Source: JANLQX01 sp031418775
GTDB taxonomy: Bacteria; Actinomycetota; Acidimicrobiia; Acidimicrobiales; JANYDT01
Direction: 5' to 3'
NCBI GenBank assembly: GCA_031418775.1
Contig: JANOJN010000228.1
Span: 1 to 64,000 of the forward strand
DNA: 64,000 nucleotides
The notes under the pieces: model-generated
Databases searched by the model: none
What the model was told of the DNA's origin: nothing
The model's input: only the letters and a program-made list of their open reading frames with translations
Made by a program: the position numbers and the translations under genes
Shown here: positions 9,759 through 18,346 of the stretch, one piece after another
Layout of the letters: each line of letters begins with the position of its first letter
Position numbering within the stretch: position 1 is the first letter of the stretch

Positions 9759-9783
9759 CCTGGTCGCCCTGAGGGCGACCAGG
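9759..9783. terminator. Perfect hairpin between convergent genes
   Basis: An 11-bp perfect stem (CCTGGTCGCCC / GGGCGACCAGG) with a 3-nt loop lies in the 61-bp gap between the convergent cyclase and P450 genes. No clear T-run follows, so it is a plausible bidirectional terminator rather than a canonical one. Confidence 0.6.
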
Positions 9784-9803
9784 TGAACAACCTTGGCCTC
9801 AGC

Positions 9804-11003
9804 TCAGAACTTCACCATGCAGACGCGGGGTCCGCGTACCTGACCGCCGGCCCAGGTGACCGAAGCCGGGTCGACGAGTGAGAACTCGGGGACTCGGGCC
9901 ATCCACGTCTGGAGGGCGACCCGCAACTCGAGGCGGGCGAGGTTCGAGCCGGCACATCGATGGATGCCAGCACCAAAGGCCACGTGGCGGTTGTTCTCCC
10001 GGTCGAGGATGACCTCGTCGGGGTTCTCGAACTGGCGGGGATCACGGTTCGCTGCGGGAAACGCCATGAGCACCCGGTCACCGGCGTGCATCGGACATCC
10101 CTGGAACTCGGTGTCGTGAGCCACGATTCGCGCCATCGTGACCGGGGCGTAGGCGCGGAGAAGTTCTTCCACCGCAGTCGGCCAAAGGCCCGGGTTGTCG
10201 CGCAACTGCCGCTGATGCTCCGGGTGCTGGGCGAGGTGCCACAGGGAGGCACCGATCGATGACCAGGTGGTGTCGATTCCGGCGACGAGCATGAGGTTGC
10301 ACACGCCCATGACGTAGTCCTCGTCGACCCTCTGGCCGTCGTGCTCATGCGCCAACAGGCTCGTGATGAAGTCACCTTCGCGAGGGTAGGCCTTGCGGTC
10401 GTCGAGCTGTGCGCGCAGGAAGTTCATGATGTTGAGACGACTCTCGAGGCGCACCTTCGGGTCGGTGAGTCCCGTTTCGAGAACCCCTCGAACCCACCCG
10501 GTGAAGGTGTCCGACATGTCGGTCGGCACCCCGAGCATGAGGGAGATGACCCGCACCGGGATCTGCTGCGCATAGTCCGTGCCGGCGTCAGCCACTCCCT
10601 TGTCGATGAACCGGTCGATCAGCGAGTTGCAGAAGTCGCGAGTGGTGGCTTCGTAGGGAGCCACGGACTGCGGTGCGAAGGTCGGCAGGATTGCCCGGCG
10701 GTGCCAGTGGTGATCCGGTGGGTCCGAGGTGATCGGCGGGGCTTTCACTCCCGAGTACGGACCTTCGACCTGGCCCGGCGGCGGCGGGACCACGATGATC
10801 TCCTGCGACGAGAAGATCTCATGCTCCTGGGCCATCGCGACGACATCTTGATACCGCGTCGGCAGCCAGGACCCACCCCAGCGGTCGCTGTGGGCGATCG
10901 GGCACTCCGACTCGCGGATCGTCGAAATCGTCGGGAAGGGGTCCTTCACGTAGTCAGGGGCGAAGATGTCGAAGTCGGTCAGCGGATTCGCAGTATCGGT
11001 CAT
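9804..11003 (-). CDS. Cytochrome P450
   Basis: 399 residues with the full P450 signature. The I-helix oxygen-binding motif AGIDTTWSS lies near 241, the K-helix ExxR is within EELLRAYAPVTMAR, and the haem loop FGAGIHRCAGSNLARLE with its cysteine ligand lies near 349. It is a soluble bacterial class I enzyme needing a ferredoxin partner, which is encoded 3 bases upstream in the same operon. The substrate is unknown. Confidence 0.92.
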   Translation of the reverse strand: MTDTANPLTDFDIFAPDYVKDPFPTISTIRESECPIAHSDRWGGSWLPTRYQDVVAMAQEHEIFSSQEIIVVPPPPGQVEGPYSGVKAPPITSDPPDHHWHRRAILPTFAPQSVAPYEATTRDFCNSLIDRFIDKGVADAGTDYAQQIPVRVISLMLGVPTDMSDTFTGWVRGVLETGLTDPKVRLESRLNIMNFLRAQLDDRKAYPREGDFITSLLAHEHDGQRVDEDYVMGVCNLMLVAGIDTTWSSIGASLWHLAQHPEHQRQLRDNPGLWPTAVEELLRAYAPVTMARIVAHDTEFQGCPMHAGDRVLMAFPAANRDPRQFENPDEVILDRENNRHVAFGAGIHRCAGSNLARLELRVALQTWMARVPEFSLVDPASVTWAGGQVRGPRVCMVKF

Positions 11004-11006
11004 GGC

Positions 11007-11204
11007 TCAGTCCTCGATGATGATGGCCAGCTCGGGGCAGTTCCCGGCCGCTCGACGGGTCTTGGCCTGCAGGGTCTCAGGCACGTCGTGCCCGTCGATG
11101 AGCAGTACGGCGTTGCCGTAGTCGTCGCTCCCGAACACCTCGGGGGCGGCGATGGCGCACATCTGATGGCCTTGGCAGCGGTCGTTCTCGATGCGGACGT
11201 GCAC
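11007..11204 (-). CDS. Ferredoxin, [3Fe-4S] type, P450 partner
   Basis: 65 residues with three cysteines in the spacing CQGHQMC ... NCPE, which is typical of P450-associated 3Fe-4S ferredoxins. It starts at GTG 11204, preceded by AAAGGA at a good spacing. The open frame extends to 11420, but that part is not protein-like. It transfers electrons to the P450 whose start codon lies three bases beyond its stop. Confidence 0.88.
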   Translation of the reverse strand: MHVRIENDRCQGHQMCAIAAPEVFGSDDYGNAVLLIDGHDVPETLQAKTRRAAGNCPELAIIIED

Positions 11205-11322
11205 GCCGGATCCTTTCGGGGTTCTGTCCGGGAGGACAGCGGAACGGGGCTTCAACGGGAGGGACGAGGAGATGCTGCCAGCGGGGCGCACCGAAACGCA
11301 ATTACTCGACGACCCTGCGCCA

Positions 11323-12099
11323 TCACGAAGAGCGCTCGCTCCTCTCACGGACCCGCTTCGGCGGTCCTGCCGAGGTGAACGCCGTGCCCTCCGGATCGAC
11401 CGCCCAGCTCGGCGAAGCACCCCAGGAATCTTCGTAGACGAGCTCGGCGAGCGGTCGGCGACGCACCGGCCCGTGACGGCCCTCCGGATGGCCCAGGGTG
11501 ATGGTGGCGTGGATCACCGCATCGGCTGGGACACCGAGCAGCTCCACCAACTCGCCCTCGACGCGGTGATGGAAGCCGGTCAGCACGCCTCCGAGACCGA
11601 TCGCCCGGGCCGCCAACAACAGGTTTTGGCAGGCGGGGTAGATTGACGATCCCTCGAACACCGATGGCTCGCGGTAGCGGACGAGGCAGGGAAGGACCAG
11701 AACGGGCACCCGCTCGAAGTCGTCGACGTAGCGCTGCATCGTGCGCTCCATACGCGCCTTGGGCGAATCCGCCACCGTGCCCGAACCCCGGTCGTAGCCG
11801 TCGTGGACGCGTTTTTGCGTCCACATCACCTTTGCCGCTCCACCAATGAGCCGCTTCGCCTCGACCGCGTTGGGGCCATCGCGCAGCACAAGAAACCGGA
11901 ACGGCTGGCGGTTCGAGCCCGTCGGCGCCCTCGTCGCTGCGTGAAGGATGGTTGCGAGCTGCGCGTCAGTGACGGGCTCGTCGGTGTAGCGACGGATGGC
12001 CCGAGTCGTTGAGATGCCCTCGAGCAGATCGATCGGCACTCCACCCTGACCCGGGGCCGGCGACCCCGCGCCGCCCGTCGAACCGGGTGACCCGGACAT
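11323..12099 (-). CDS. Nitroreductase family flavoprotein
   Basis: 258 residues of the FMN-dependent nitroreductase fold. TTRAIRRYTDEPVTD and HAATRAPTGSNRQPFRFLVL near the N-terminus form the FMN-binding signature, and ARAIGLGGVLTGFH lies in the C-terminal half. The ATG at 12097-12099 overlaps the TGA of the upstream membrane protein by one base, so they are cotranslated. Upstream open sequence is shadow of that neighbour. Substrate is unknown. Confidence 0.85.
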   Translation of the reverse strand: MSGSPGSTGGAGSPAPGQGGVPIDLLEGISTTRAIRRYTDEPVTDAQLATILHAATRAPTGSNRQPFRFLVLRDGPNAVEAKRLIGGAAKVMWTQKRVHDGYDRGSGTVADSPKARMERTMQRYVDDFERVPVLVLPCLVRYREPSVFEGSSIYPACQNLLLAARAIGLGGVLTGFHHRVEGELVELLGVPADAVIHATITLGHPEGRHGPVRRRPLAELVYEDSWGASPSWAVDPEGTAFTSAGPPKRVRERSERSS

Positions 12100-12644
12100 C
12101 AACCGCGCCGCACGGCGGCCGACCATTCGAGCAGCGATGCCTTCATGATGTCGCGGTCGCCGTCTGTACCGATGAAGCGCAACTCCCCGCCACCGGCGAC
12201 GTCGCGGTAGCGAACGTTGAGCTTGAGGTTCTCCGTACCGTATTCGAGCTCCGGACGACCCGGAAGAGAGCGACCCTCGAAGCGAACATCGGAATAGTCG
12301 GCGCGGAGGTGTTGTATCCGCTGTTTGCGGAGGTATGCGCGGATCGAGGAAACCCGTGCGCTGTCGTCCGGATCGACGGCGACGAAGGTTGCCGTCATGC
12401 CGTCGGACGTCTCCGTCCACACTTGGCTCACCTGGGACCGCTCGGCCATCACCACCGCCGCCTCCTTCGCCTTGCGGGCGTCGGACTCATTGGTGCGTGC
12501 CGCCCACACGTTGAGGGCCACGAAGCCGGCGACGACAACGCTCAAGACCGCGACGAGGACCTTGCCACGCACCGAACGGGCCGCGCGGAGCTGTGGGGAG
12601 GTTCCCGGATCGGCTGCTTCCGCAGACACCGTTGCGACGCTCAT
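12099..12644 (-). CDS. Single-span membrane protein of unknown function
   Basis: 181 residues. A short cytoplasmic N-terminus is followed by one strong membrane helix (VLVAVLSVVVAGFVALNVWA) and then a soluble outer domain. That domain is rich in beta-type sequence and includes SDGMTATFVAVDPDDSARVSSI and RFEGRSLPGRPELEYG. The length and layout resemble the actinobacterial DUF4307 proteins, but I would not insist on it. The start overlaps the gnd stop (ATGA), and the end overlaps the nitroreductase start. Confidence 0.65.
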   Translation of the reverse strand: MSVATVSAEAADPGTSPQLRAARSVRGKVLVAVLSVVVAGFVALNVWAARTNESDARKAKEAAVVMAERSQVSQVWTETSDGMTATFVAVDPDDSARVSSIRAYLRKQRIQHLRADYSDVRFEGRSLPGRPELEYGTENLKLNVRYRDVAGGGELRFIGTDGDRDIMKASLLEWSAAVRRG

Positions 12645-13561
12645 CCGTCGGCCTTCTTCACCGCGTGCCCACCGAACGCGTTGCGAAGCGCGGAGAGCAC
12701 CCGGAGACCGTAGGCATTTTCTTCTCGCGATCCGAAACGGGCGAACAGCGACGAGGCGATCGTGTACGCCGGTGCGCCGAACTCGACCGCCGCATCGACG
12801 GTCCAACGGCCTTCACCGGAATCATCGACATAGGCCTTGAGGTCGTCGAGTTCCGGGTCGCGCTCCAGAGCCGACGCCAACAACTCGAGAAGCCACGATC
12901 GCACGACCGACCCGTGATTCCAGACGTCGGTCAGTTTGGCCTGGTCGACGTTGAACGGACTCTTGGCGATGATCTCGAGCCCTTCACCGTAGGACTGCAT
13001 CATGGCGTATTCGATGCCGTTGTGGACCATCTTCGTGAAGTGGCCGGACCCCGACGCGGAGTCGACGTGCATCAGGCCGTTCTCGGGCGCCAGCGTCGTG
13101 AAGATCGTCTCCGCCGCGGCGTACGCCTCGTCCGGCCCGCCGACCATGAGGCAGTAGCCATTGGCGAGGCCCCACACCCCACCCGAGGTGCCCGCGTCGA
13201 GCAGGAGGATCCCCCGCTCTGCGAGCACAGCAGCGCGGGCCTGGGTCTGCTTCCAGTTCGAGTTGCCGCCGTCGATGACGATGTCGCCGGCCGACAGGAG
13301 CTGGGCGAGGGCATCGAGGGTGCCCTGCGTCGGCGCCCCCGCAGGCACCATGACCCAGACGATCTTGCGTCCCTCGCCCAACGATGCCAGACCATCCTCG
13401 AGGGAGGTTGCCCCAACCGCTCCTTTGGCCACGCTCGCTCCGACGGCTTCCGTGGAACGGTCGAAGGCGACGACCCGATGACCACCGAGGAGCAACCGCT
13501 CGGTCATATTCGCCCCCATTTTGCCGAGGCCGACCATCATCAGCGATGCGAGGTTATCCAT
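12641..13561 (-). CDS. gnd: 6-phosphogluconate dehydrogenase, decarboxylating (short type)
   Basis: 306 residues. The NAD(P)-binding start is MMVGLGKMGANMTERLL. The substrate loop DAGTSGGVWGLANGYCLMVGG and the catalytic lysine region GSGHFTKMVHNGIEYAMMQ are intact. It is the roughly 300-residue GndA-like type rather than the 470-residue enterobacterial form. It oxidises 6-phosphogluconate to ribulose 5-phosphate. It is the first gene of a three-gene overlapping operon with the membrane protein and the nitroreductase. Confidence 0.9.
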   Translation of the reverse strand: MDNLASLMMVGLGKMGANMTERLLLGGHRVVAFDRSTEAVGASVAKGAVGATSLEDGLASLGEGRKIVWVMVPAGAPTQGTLDALAQLLSAGDIVIDGGNSNWKQTQARAAVLAERGILLLDAGTSGGVWGLANGYCLMVGGPDEAYAAAETIFTTLAPENGLMHVDSASGSGHFTKMVHNGIEYAMMQSYGEGLEIIAKSPFNVDQAKLTDVWNHGSVVRSWLLELLASALERDPELDDLKAYVDDSGEGRWTVDAAVEFGAPAYTIASSLFARFGSREENAYGLRVLSALRNAFGGHAVKKADG

Positions 13562-13675
13562 GCATGCATTCTGCTCGCCTGCATCCCCTCCTGGGAACGC
13601 GATGAACGTGTTCGCTCAGGATGGCCGGCATCGCTCGCCGTCCGCGAAAACCAGGCGTAAACCCCCGCCACCTCC

Positions 13676-15193
13676 GTGCCGATACACATGGACGTGCGAT
13701 CAGAACTTGCTGACCAACCCCAGGCTCCTGCCGCACCGTCCGACGCAGCAGCCGCCGACTCGCCGGCCTGGAAGTCGGTGTTCTCCCTGCTCAGGGATGC
13801 TGGCGAGGCCAGGCTGCTGTTCGACCGGGCTGGAATCATCGCGGTCACCTCGGGAGCGTTGACCAACCTGGTCGGCACCGACCCGGTTGACGCACAAGGT
13901 CGGCGCGCCGCAGAACTCCCGACAAATTGGGGCCCGGCCATCTCTGCGATCGCCCATCAGGCCTTCGTGCAGGCCGCTCCCGTCGCGAACGACCTGCCGG
14001 TTGTCCATCCGACCGGACAGACCCTTCGCATCGGGGTCCGGGCGACTCCGATGAGCGAGAACGGCGATGTGCTCGGCGTCGGCATCACGCTGACGGACGC
14101 TGCCGCCAGGCGGATCATCGACAGCGCCGCGCGGGGTGATCTCGCGACGTCCATCGCCGCTGCCGCGTTCTCACCGTTTGCCACCCTGTTCCTTGATGCT
14201 CGGGGGAACTGCATCGCCACCGGTGGGCCGCTCAGCCGTGTGACCGGCCTCGATCCCGAGTCGGCGAAGGGTCAAGGGTGGATGCGCATCGTCGGCACCA
14301 CCAGCGTCGAGACCTTCCGCCAGGCAGCGCTGGCCGCCCAACAATCGGGCGGGGGCTGGAGGATCGACTTCGATCATGCCAACGGCGCCGTCACGCTTGT
14401 CTGTGCCGCGGGCGTCGTGCTTGACCCCAACCGCCAGGCTGTTGGCTACGTCATGTTCCTTGCCGACGCACCCGTGATCGCCGCAACGTCACCGTCGACA
14501 CCGGCGCCTGCGCCGACCGCAGAGACCGTCACACCACAGCCCTCCGGACCGGTGCAACCGGTCGAGAGGTACCGCCTCCCGACGGCCGAGGGTGCTTCGT
14601 CGTGGAGTCCGCCCAAGATCGTCGAGGGGTATACGGATCCGAGTCGGCTGTCGACGGAACGTCCTGCCGAAATCGACGTCCAGCCGGTGGCAGTCGACGT
14701 CGAGCCGGGCACCGACAAGGTGACGGGACTGCCGAACCGGGTGCTCTTCGCCCAACACGTCGCGGCCACGATCGAGCGCATCCGGACCGACGCCTTGACG
14801 GTCGCTGTATCGTTCGTGGAACTCCGCGGGGTTCGCCGTCAGCGGGAAACGCTCGGTCGTCGAACAGCCAACGACAGCCTTTTCCTTCTTGCCAAACGTC
14901 TCGAGTCCTCGATCCGCAGCATTGAGATCGCCGGTGTCGTCGATCAGGACATGTTCGCCGTCCTCTCGATCAACTGGCTCTTCGCCGAGGACCTACCGAT
15001 CGTCGCCCGCCGCCTGCTCGGTCGCCTCGAGGAACCGCTCGCCGGACGTGACGGCGAATTCGTCGTGGACATGCGCCTCGGCATGAGCGTGGCCCGTCCC
15101 GGTGACGACGTCGACGCCCTCTTCGCCCGGGCACGGCTCGCACTCCGGTCGGCGAACGACCTTCCGGAGCGCTACTACATCGAAGGTCTGTAA
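13676..15193 (+). CDS. PAS-like sensor protein with degenerate GGDEF domain
   Basis: 505 residues. Two PAS-like regions (around residues 45-110 and 160-260) are followed by a Pro/Thr-rich linker. A C-terminal GGDEF-type domain begins at DKVTGLPNRVLFAQ near 345. The active-site loop reads AGVVDQDMFAVL where GG(D/E)EF is expected, so cyclic-di-GMP synthesis is unlikely and a binding or scaffolding role is inferred. GTG 13676 is listed as start; the ATG at 13688 is also possible. Confidence 0.75.
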   Translation: MPIHMDVRSELADQPQAPAAPSDAAAADSPAWKSVFSLLRDAGEARLLFDRAGIIAVTSGALTNLVGTDPVDAQGRRAAELPTNWGPAISAIAHQAFVQAAPVANDLPVVHPTGQTLRIGVRATPMSENGDVLGVGITLTDAAARRIIDSAARGDLATSIAAAAFSPFATLFLDARGNCIATGGPLSRVTGLDPESAKGQGWMRIVGTTSVETFRQAALAAQQSGGGWRIDFDHANGAVTLVCAAGVVLDPNRQAVGYVMFLADAPVIAATSPSTPAPAPTAETVTPQPSGPVQPVERYRLPTAEGASSWSPPKIVEGYTDPSRLSTERPAEIDVQPVAVDVEPGTDKVTGLPNRVLFAQHVAATIERIRTDALTVAVSFVELRGVRRQRETLGRRTANDSLFLLAKRLESSIRSIEIAGVVDQDMFAVLSINWLFAEDLPIVARRLLGRLEEPLAGRDGEFVVDMRLGMSVARPGDDVDALFARARLALRSANDLPERYYIEGL

Positions 15194-15277
15194 ACCGAGC
15201 AGACGAACGGCCCTCGTTCGCATTGCGCCTGCGGTTCAGTACCGTTGATCTCGGCAGGTCGCCACCTGGAGGAACCC

Positions 15278-16243
15278 ATGCAGACACTCGATGTGCGTCG
15301 CCCGCGAGGCCGACTGCGCCGCGTGGCGCTGGGATTCGCAGTCCTCGCCGGTGCAAGCGGCATCGCCGCCTCGGCGGATGCCGCGTCGAAAACGGACGAT
15401 CCGACGACGATCACGGCCCTGACCAGGTCCGACGATCGGATCTCGATGCCCCGGCGCAATCTGACGCCGACCATCTCGGCGCGTCGGGCGCTCGGCGAGT
15501 TGTTCATCGACCGCGTCACCATCGCGTTCGATGTTCGCATCGGCAAGCAGACCATCGGCCGCCTCAGCGGTCTCGTTGATCTCGAGTCCGGGGGCGCCGA
15601 CCTTCGCTATATCGCTCCGGACCAGGACGGCAAGCTGCTCGCCGAACCCTTCAACGTCCGCGTTCGGGGCCAGCGGATCCAGATAGGCCTCCCCGCCGAT
15701 CTTCGGACGCAGTCCGGCGTCGACGGCTATGTCACCACGATTCGCGAAGGGGCATACGGAGGGGTCGGGGTGGCCGATGAGGTGCTGATTCCCATTGCGC
15801 TCCTCACGGCACTCCCGCTTCCGATGAGCGTGCCGTCGTGGAACGCGGCGAAGCCGACGGCTCCGAAGGGCACGGCAACGACCGCAAAGGCGCCAGCCGT
15901 GACCGTTGCGCCTTCGCGTCTGGAGGGTGTGGCCACTCGGACGGATTTCACCGTGCTCAGCAAGGACAGGTTCGGCAACACGGCCGATGTGGAGCTCAGC
16001 CTGCGCTCCGGCAAGCTCCGCGATCTGACCATCAGTTTCCGACCGCTGAAGACTCCCGAGACGAAGGGGCTCCAACCCGTCGTCCTCGTCGGAACCGTCA
16101 GCCGCACGGCGAAGGCGCTGTCCGGGACTGCGCCGATCGGGAACTTCCTGACCGCATCGAAGTTCTTCGACCTCGACCCGCTTCCCGAGGATGTCGACGT
16201 CCCGGCCCAGAGCCCGACTGGCATCGCCGCCGACGCCGCCTGA
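15278..16243 (+). CDS. Exported protein of unknown function
   Basis: 321 residues with a GGAGGAA ribosome site at 15268-15274 and a clear signal peptide (RRVALGFAVLAGASGIAASADAAS). The mature part is two similar-sized beta-rich halves separated by an Ala/Thr/Pro linker around residue 200. No catalytic motif is visible. I do not recognise the family. It is separated by only 84 bp from the upstream GGDEF-like gene in the same direction. Confidence 0.65.
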   Translation: MQTLDVRRPRGRLRRVALGFAVLAGASGIAASADAASKTDDPTTITALTRSDDRISMPRRNLTPTISARRALGELFIDRVTIAFDVRIGKQTIGRLSGLVDLESGGADLRYIAPDQDGKLLAEPFNVRVRGQRIQIGLPADLRTQSGVDGYVTTIREGAYGGVGVADEVLIPIALLTALPLPMSVPSWNAAKPTAPKGTATTAKAPAVTVAPSRLEGVATRTDFTVLSKDRFGNTADVELSLRSGKLRDLTISFRPLKTPETKGLQPVVLVGTVSRTAKALSGTAPIGNFLTASKFFDLDPLPEDVDVPAQSPTGIAADAA

Positions 16244-16270
16244 CGGGCGACCGAACGGCGGCGACTCGTG

Positions 16271-16969
16271 TCAGGACTGTGCGGCCGACCGGCGCGACTT
16301 CGTCGGCGCGGCGTTCTTCGCTTTCACCGACTTGGTGACCTTCATCGATGTTCCACCCTTGCTCGCCGGAACGCGCGTCGGGCCGGCCGGCTTCTTCGTG
16401 GCGACGCTCGCCTTCGCGGACGACCTGTCGGTGTGTGGTTCGGACGGCACGGTCACGACGCGCGTTGACGCCGCGGGTCGCGAAGCGCCTAGCCCACTCA
16501 TCGGAAACAGCGCGGCCAGCCCGGACCGGCCACTCAGCTGGGCCAGACGTCGGGGAATGTCGCCGAACATCTCGATGAGTGCCTGCATCTGCTGACGAGC
16601 CTCCTCGACCGAGTCGGGAAGCTGACTGAGGGCCACCCGATCAAACGTTCCCACCGCCGCCTCGAGGCTCGGGAGCAGCCGGTCGAGCGGACCTTCCATG
16701 GCTGCGGAAAGGCGCTGCATCCGAGCGACGCTCTTCTCCAGTTCGGGCATGAGGGCGCGCATCGGCATCTCGAGGTCGTCCACCAATCGGTTCATGCGGC
16801 TGACGAGCTGTTCGACGGCGACAGCTGCCCGCTGAAGCGAGGCAATCGTCTCCATGACGCCCCCCACGGTCTTTCGCGCATTGTCGGCCACACCGAGCAC
16901 ACCCGACAGCACCGCGCCGGGACCTTGAAAGAGAGACGAAAGGTCGAAGTCATCGTTCGCCGCCATCAA
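16271..16969 (-). CDS. Conserved helical protein with Lys/Ala-rich tail, unknown function
   Basis: 232 residues. The N-terminal 150 residues are helical and rich in Met, Leu and Glu, with repeated heptad-like segments (AAVAVEQLVSRMNRLVDDLEM, split across positions 48-68). The last 70 residues are basic and Ala/Thr-rich, resembling a histone-like tail. No membrane segment is present. Function is unknown; a coiled-coil scaffold or DNA-associated role is speculation. It is convergent with the exported protein upstream. Confidence 0.6.
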   Translation of the reverse strand: MMAANDDFDLSSLFQGPGAVLSGVLGVADNARKTVGGVMETIASLQRAAVAVEQLVSRMNRLVDDLEMPMRALMPELEKSVARMQRLSAAMEGPLDRLLPSLEAAVGTFDRVALSQLPDSVEEARQQMQALIEMFGDIPRRLAQLSGRSGLAALFPMSGLGASRPAASTRVVTVPSEPHTDRSSAKASVATKKPAGPTRVPASKGGTSMKVTKSVKAKNAAPTKSRRSAAQS

Positions 16970-17083
16970 TACTCCTCAGAACACGGTGCGCTCACGTGAG
17001 TCGCGTCTGCCTGCAACCTATCGCCCGGTCGGCGGCGCCGCTCCCCGGTGCAAGTGACTCGCCGGTGGACGGACCCGCGATAG

Positions 17084-17818
17084 TCACGAGGCGTGGTGCA
17101 CCACGGGTTCAGGATCAACCACCGTCCGAGTGACCTCATCGGGTCGGCGGGTGTGGGTCTGGGTCAGGACGGATCGGGCGATATCGAACGACGTGAGTGC
17201 GAAGTAGGTCGCCCAGGCAAGGATCCCGAGGAACTTCGGGCCGTCCTCGGCGATGGTCGCGCGAGGTCCGAGGCTGTTCCCGGTCGCCCGTTCTACCGCC
17301 ATCGACAGGGCAAGACACGAAACCGAAGCGAAGAGAAGTGGCCACCGCGTGCGTTGGATATCGTCGAGGTGACGGACAACCCAGATGCCGCACGGGATCG
17401 TGACCAACACCTCAAGAACAGGCTTCGGGATCGAGAGAATGCCACCGGCCGCGGCGTGGAAGGCGAACAGGTCATCGAACAGCAGGACCGCGGTCGCCGT
17501 CGCCCCGCGAGCGAGAAAGCGTGCGGCCTTCGGGCGTCCGACGTGATGGGCGAACCACGCCGACCAACCCGCGGAAAGGACGGCAACGGCCCATCCCAAC
17601 ACGCCCAGCTGGGAGATCGCCCCGACGTACCACTTCGGATCGGAACCGCTGAAGGCGGGGTCGAAGAAGAGCACCTGCGGGTCAGCGCGATTGGCAGCCA
17701 ACGCGAGCACCGCGAGCCCGCCGAGCCACACGACGCCGAGCGGGACGAGCACGGGACCGGGGGTGCGCCACGACCTGCGACGGCTCTGCTCCCCGGGCGC
17801 AGTGATCCGACCGGTCAT
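17084..17818 (-). CDS. Multi-pass membrane protein, unknown function
   Basis: 244 residues with about six hydrophobic segments (PVLVPLGVVWLGGLAVLALA, then VAVLSAGWSAWFA, TATAVLLFDDLFAFHA and others). Acidic and histidine residues lie inside the segment DDLFAFHA, which may be functional. The ATG at 17818 is used; the longer frame upstream is antisense to the RidA gene. No family assignment. Confidence 0.6.
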   Translation of the reverse strand: MTGRITAPGEQSRRRSWRTPGPVLVPLGVVWLGGLAVLALAANRADPQVLFFDPAFSGSDPKWYVGAISQLGVLGWAVAVLSAGWSAWFAHHVGRPKAARFLARGATATAVLLFDDLFAFHAAAGGILSIPKPVLEVLVTIPCGIWVVRHLDDIQRTRWPLLFASVSCLALSMAVERATGNSLGPRATIAEDGPKFLGILAWATYFALTSFDIARSVLTQTHTRRPDEVTRTVVDPEPVVHHAS

Positions 17819-17883
17819 AGGAGGTCCATCGACCGATCCCGCATCGTGCTGAAGTGCCGCGGCGTGCGGCCACCCGGTCGGGA

Positions 17884-18270
17884 CTAGATGGCCGATGCGA
17901 TCAGGGCAATCTCGACTTTCCACTCCGGTCGGGCGAGCGTCGGGACGACGATCAGGGTCGACGCAGCGGCGTGACCGGCAAGGGCGGCGTCGCGGGCCGC
18001 CATGACCGGGCCCAGATCGTTGCCCACGACGACATAGGTCGTGTAGCTGACGGTGTCCTGCAGTGACATCCCGGCCTCGGCGCAGATCGCCGCCAGCCAG
18101 CGCCACACATCGGCCGCCTGCTCGCCCACGGTGTCGGCGATGGAGCCGTCTGGACGCGTTGCCACCGTGCCCGCGGTGTGGAGCACCCGCTCCCCCGGTG
18201 AGACCACCGCGCCGTGGCTGTAGGCGGCGACCGGTGAGGCGAGAGACGACGGGTTGATCAGTTGCGCCAT
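17884..18270 (-). CDS. RidA/YjgF family enamine deaminase
   Basis: 128 residues with the RidA fold: YSHGAVVSPGERVLHTAGTVA near the N-terminus, VSYTTYVVV, and PTLARPEWKVEIALIASA at the end. The terminal region normally carries the Arg and Glu that bind the 2-imino acid substrate. Family members remove reactive enamine/imine by-products of PLP enzymes, and the PLP aminotransferase lies just upstream. The start at 18270 fits family length. Confidence 0.82.
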   Translation of the reverse strand: MAQLINPSSLASPVAAYSHGAVVSPGERVLHTAGTVATRPDGSIADTVGEQAADVWRWLAAICAEAGMSLQDTVSYTTYVVVGNDLGPVMAARDAALAGHAAASTLIVVPTLARPEWKVEIALIASAI

Positions 18271-18346
18271 CACCTTACGGTAGCGGTGTCGACAGTCGTC
18301 GGTCCCGCCCGACAGCCGATCAGGGCGGTTGCCAGCTGTTCGACCG

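Noticed and set aside
6788..9790. A 1000-codon open frame antisense to the cyclase/ATPase gene
   Set aside because: It is rich in Arg, Gly and His with no motifs. It exists because GC-rich coding DNA seldom has stops in the opposite frame; the plus-strand protein has clear cyclase and Walker motifs.
11905..11920. T-loop-like GGTTCGAGCCC suggesting a tRNA
   Set aside because: It lies inside the nitroreductase coding sequence, with no acceptor stem or anticodon arm around it.
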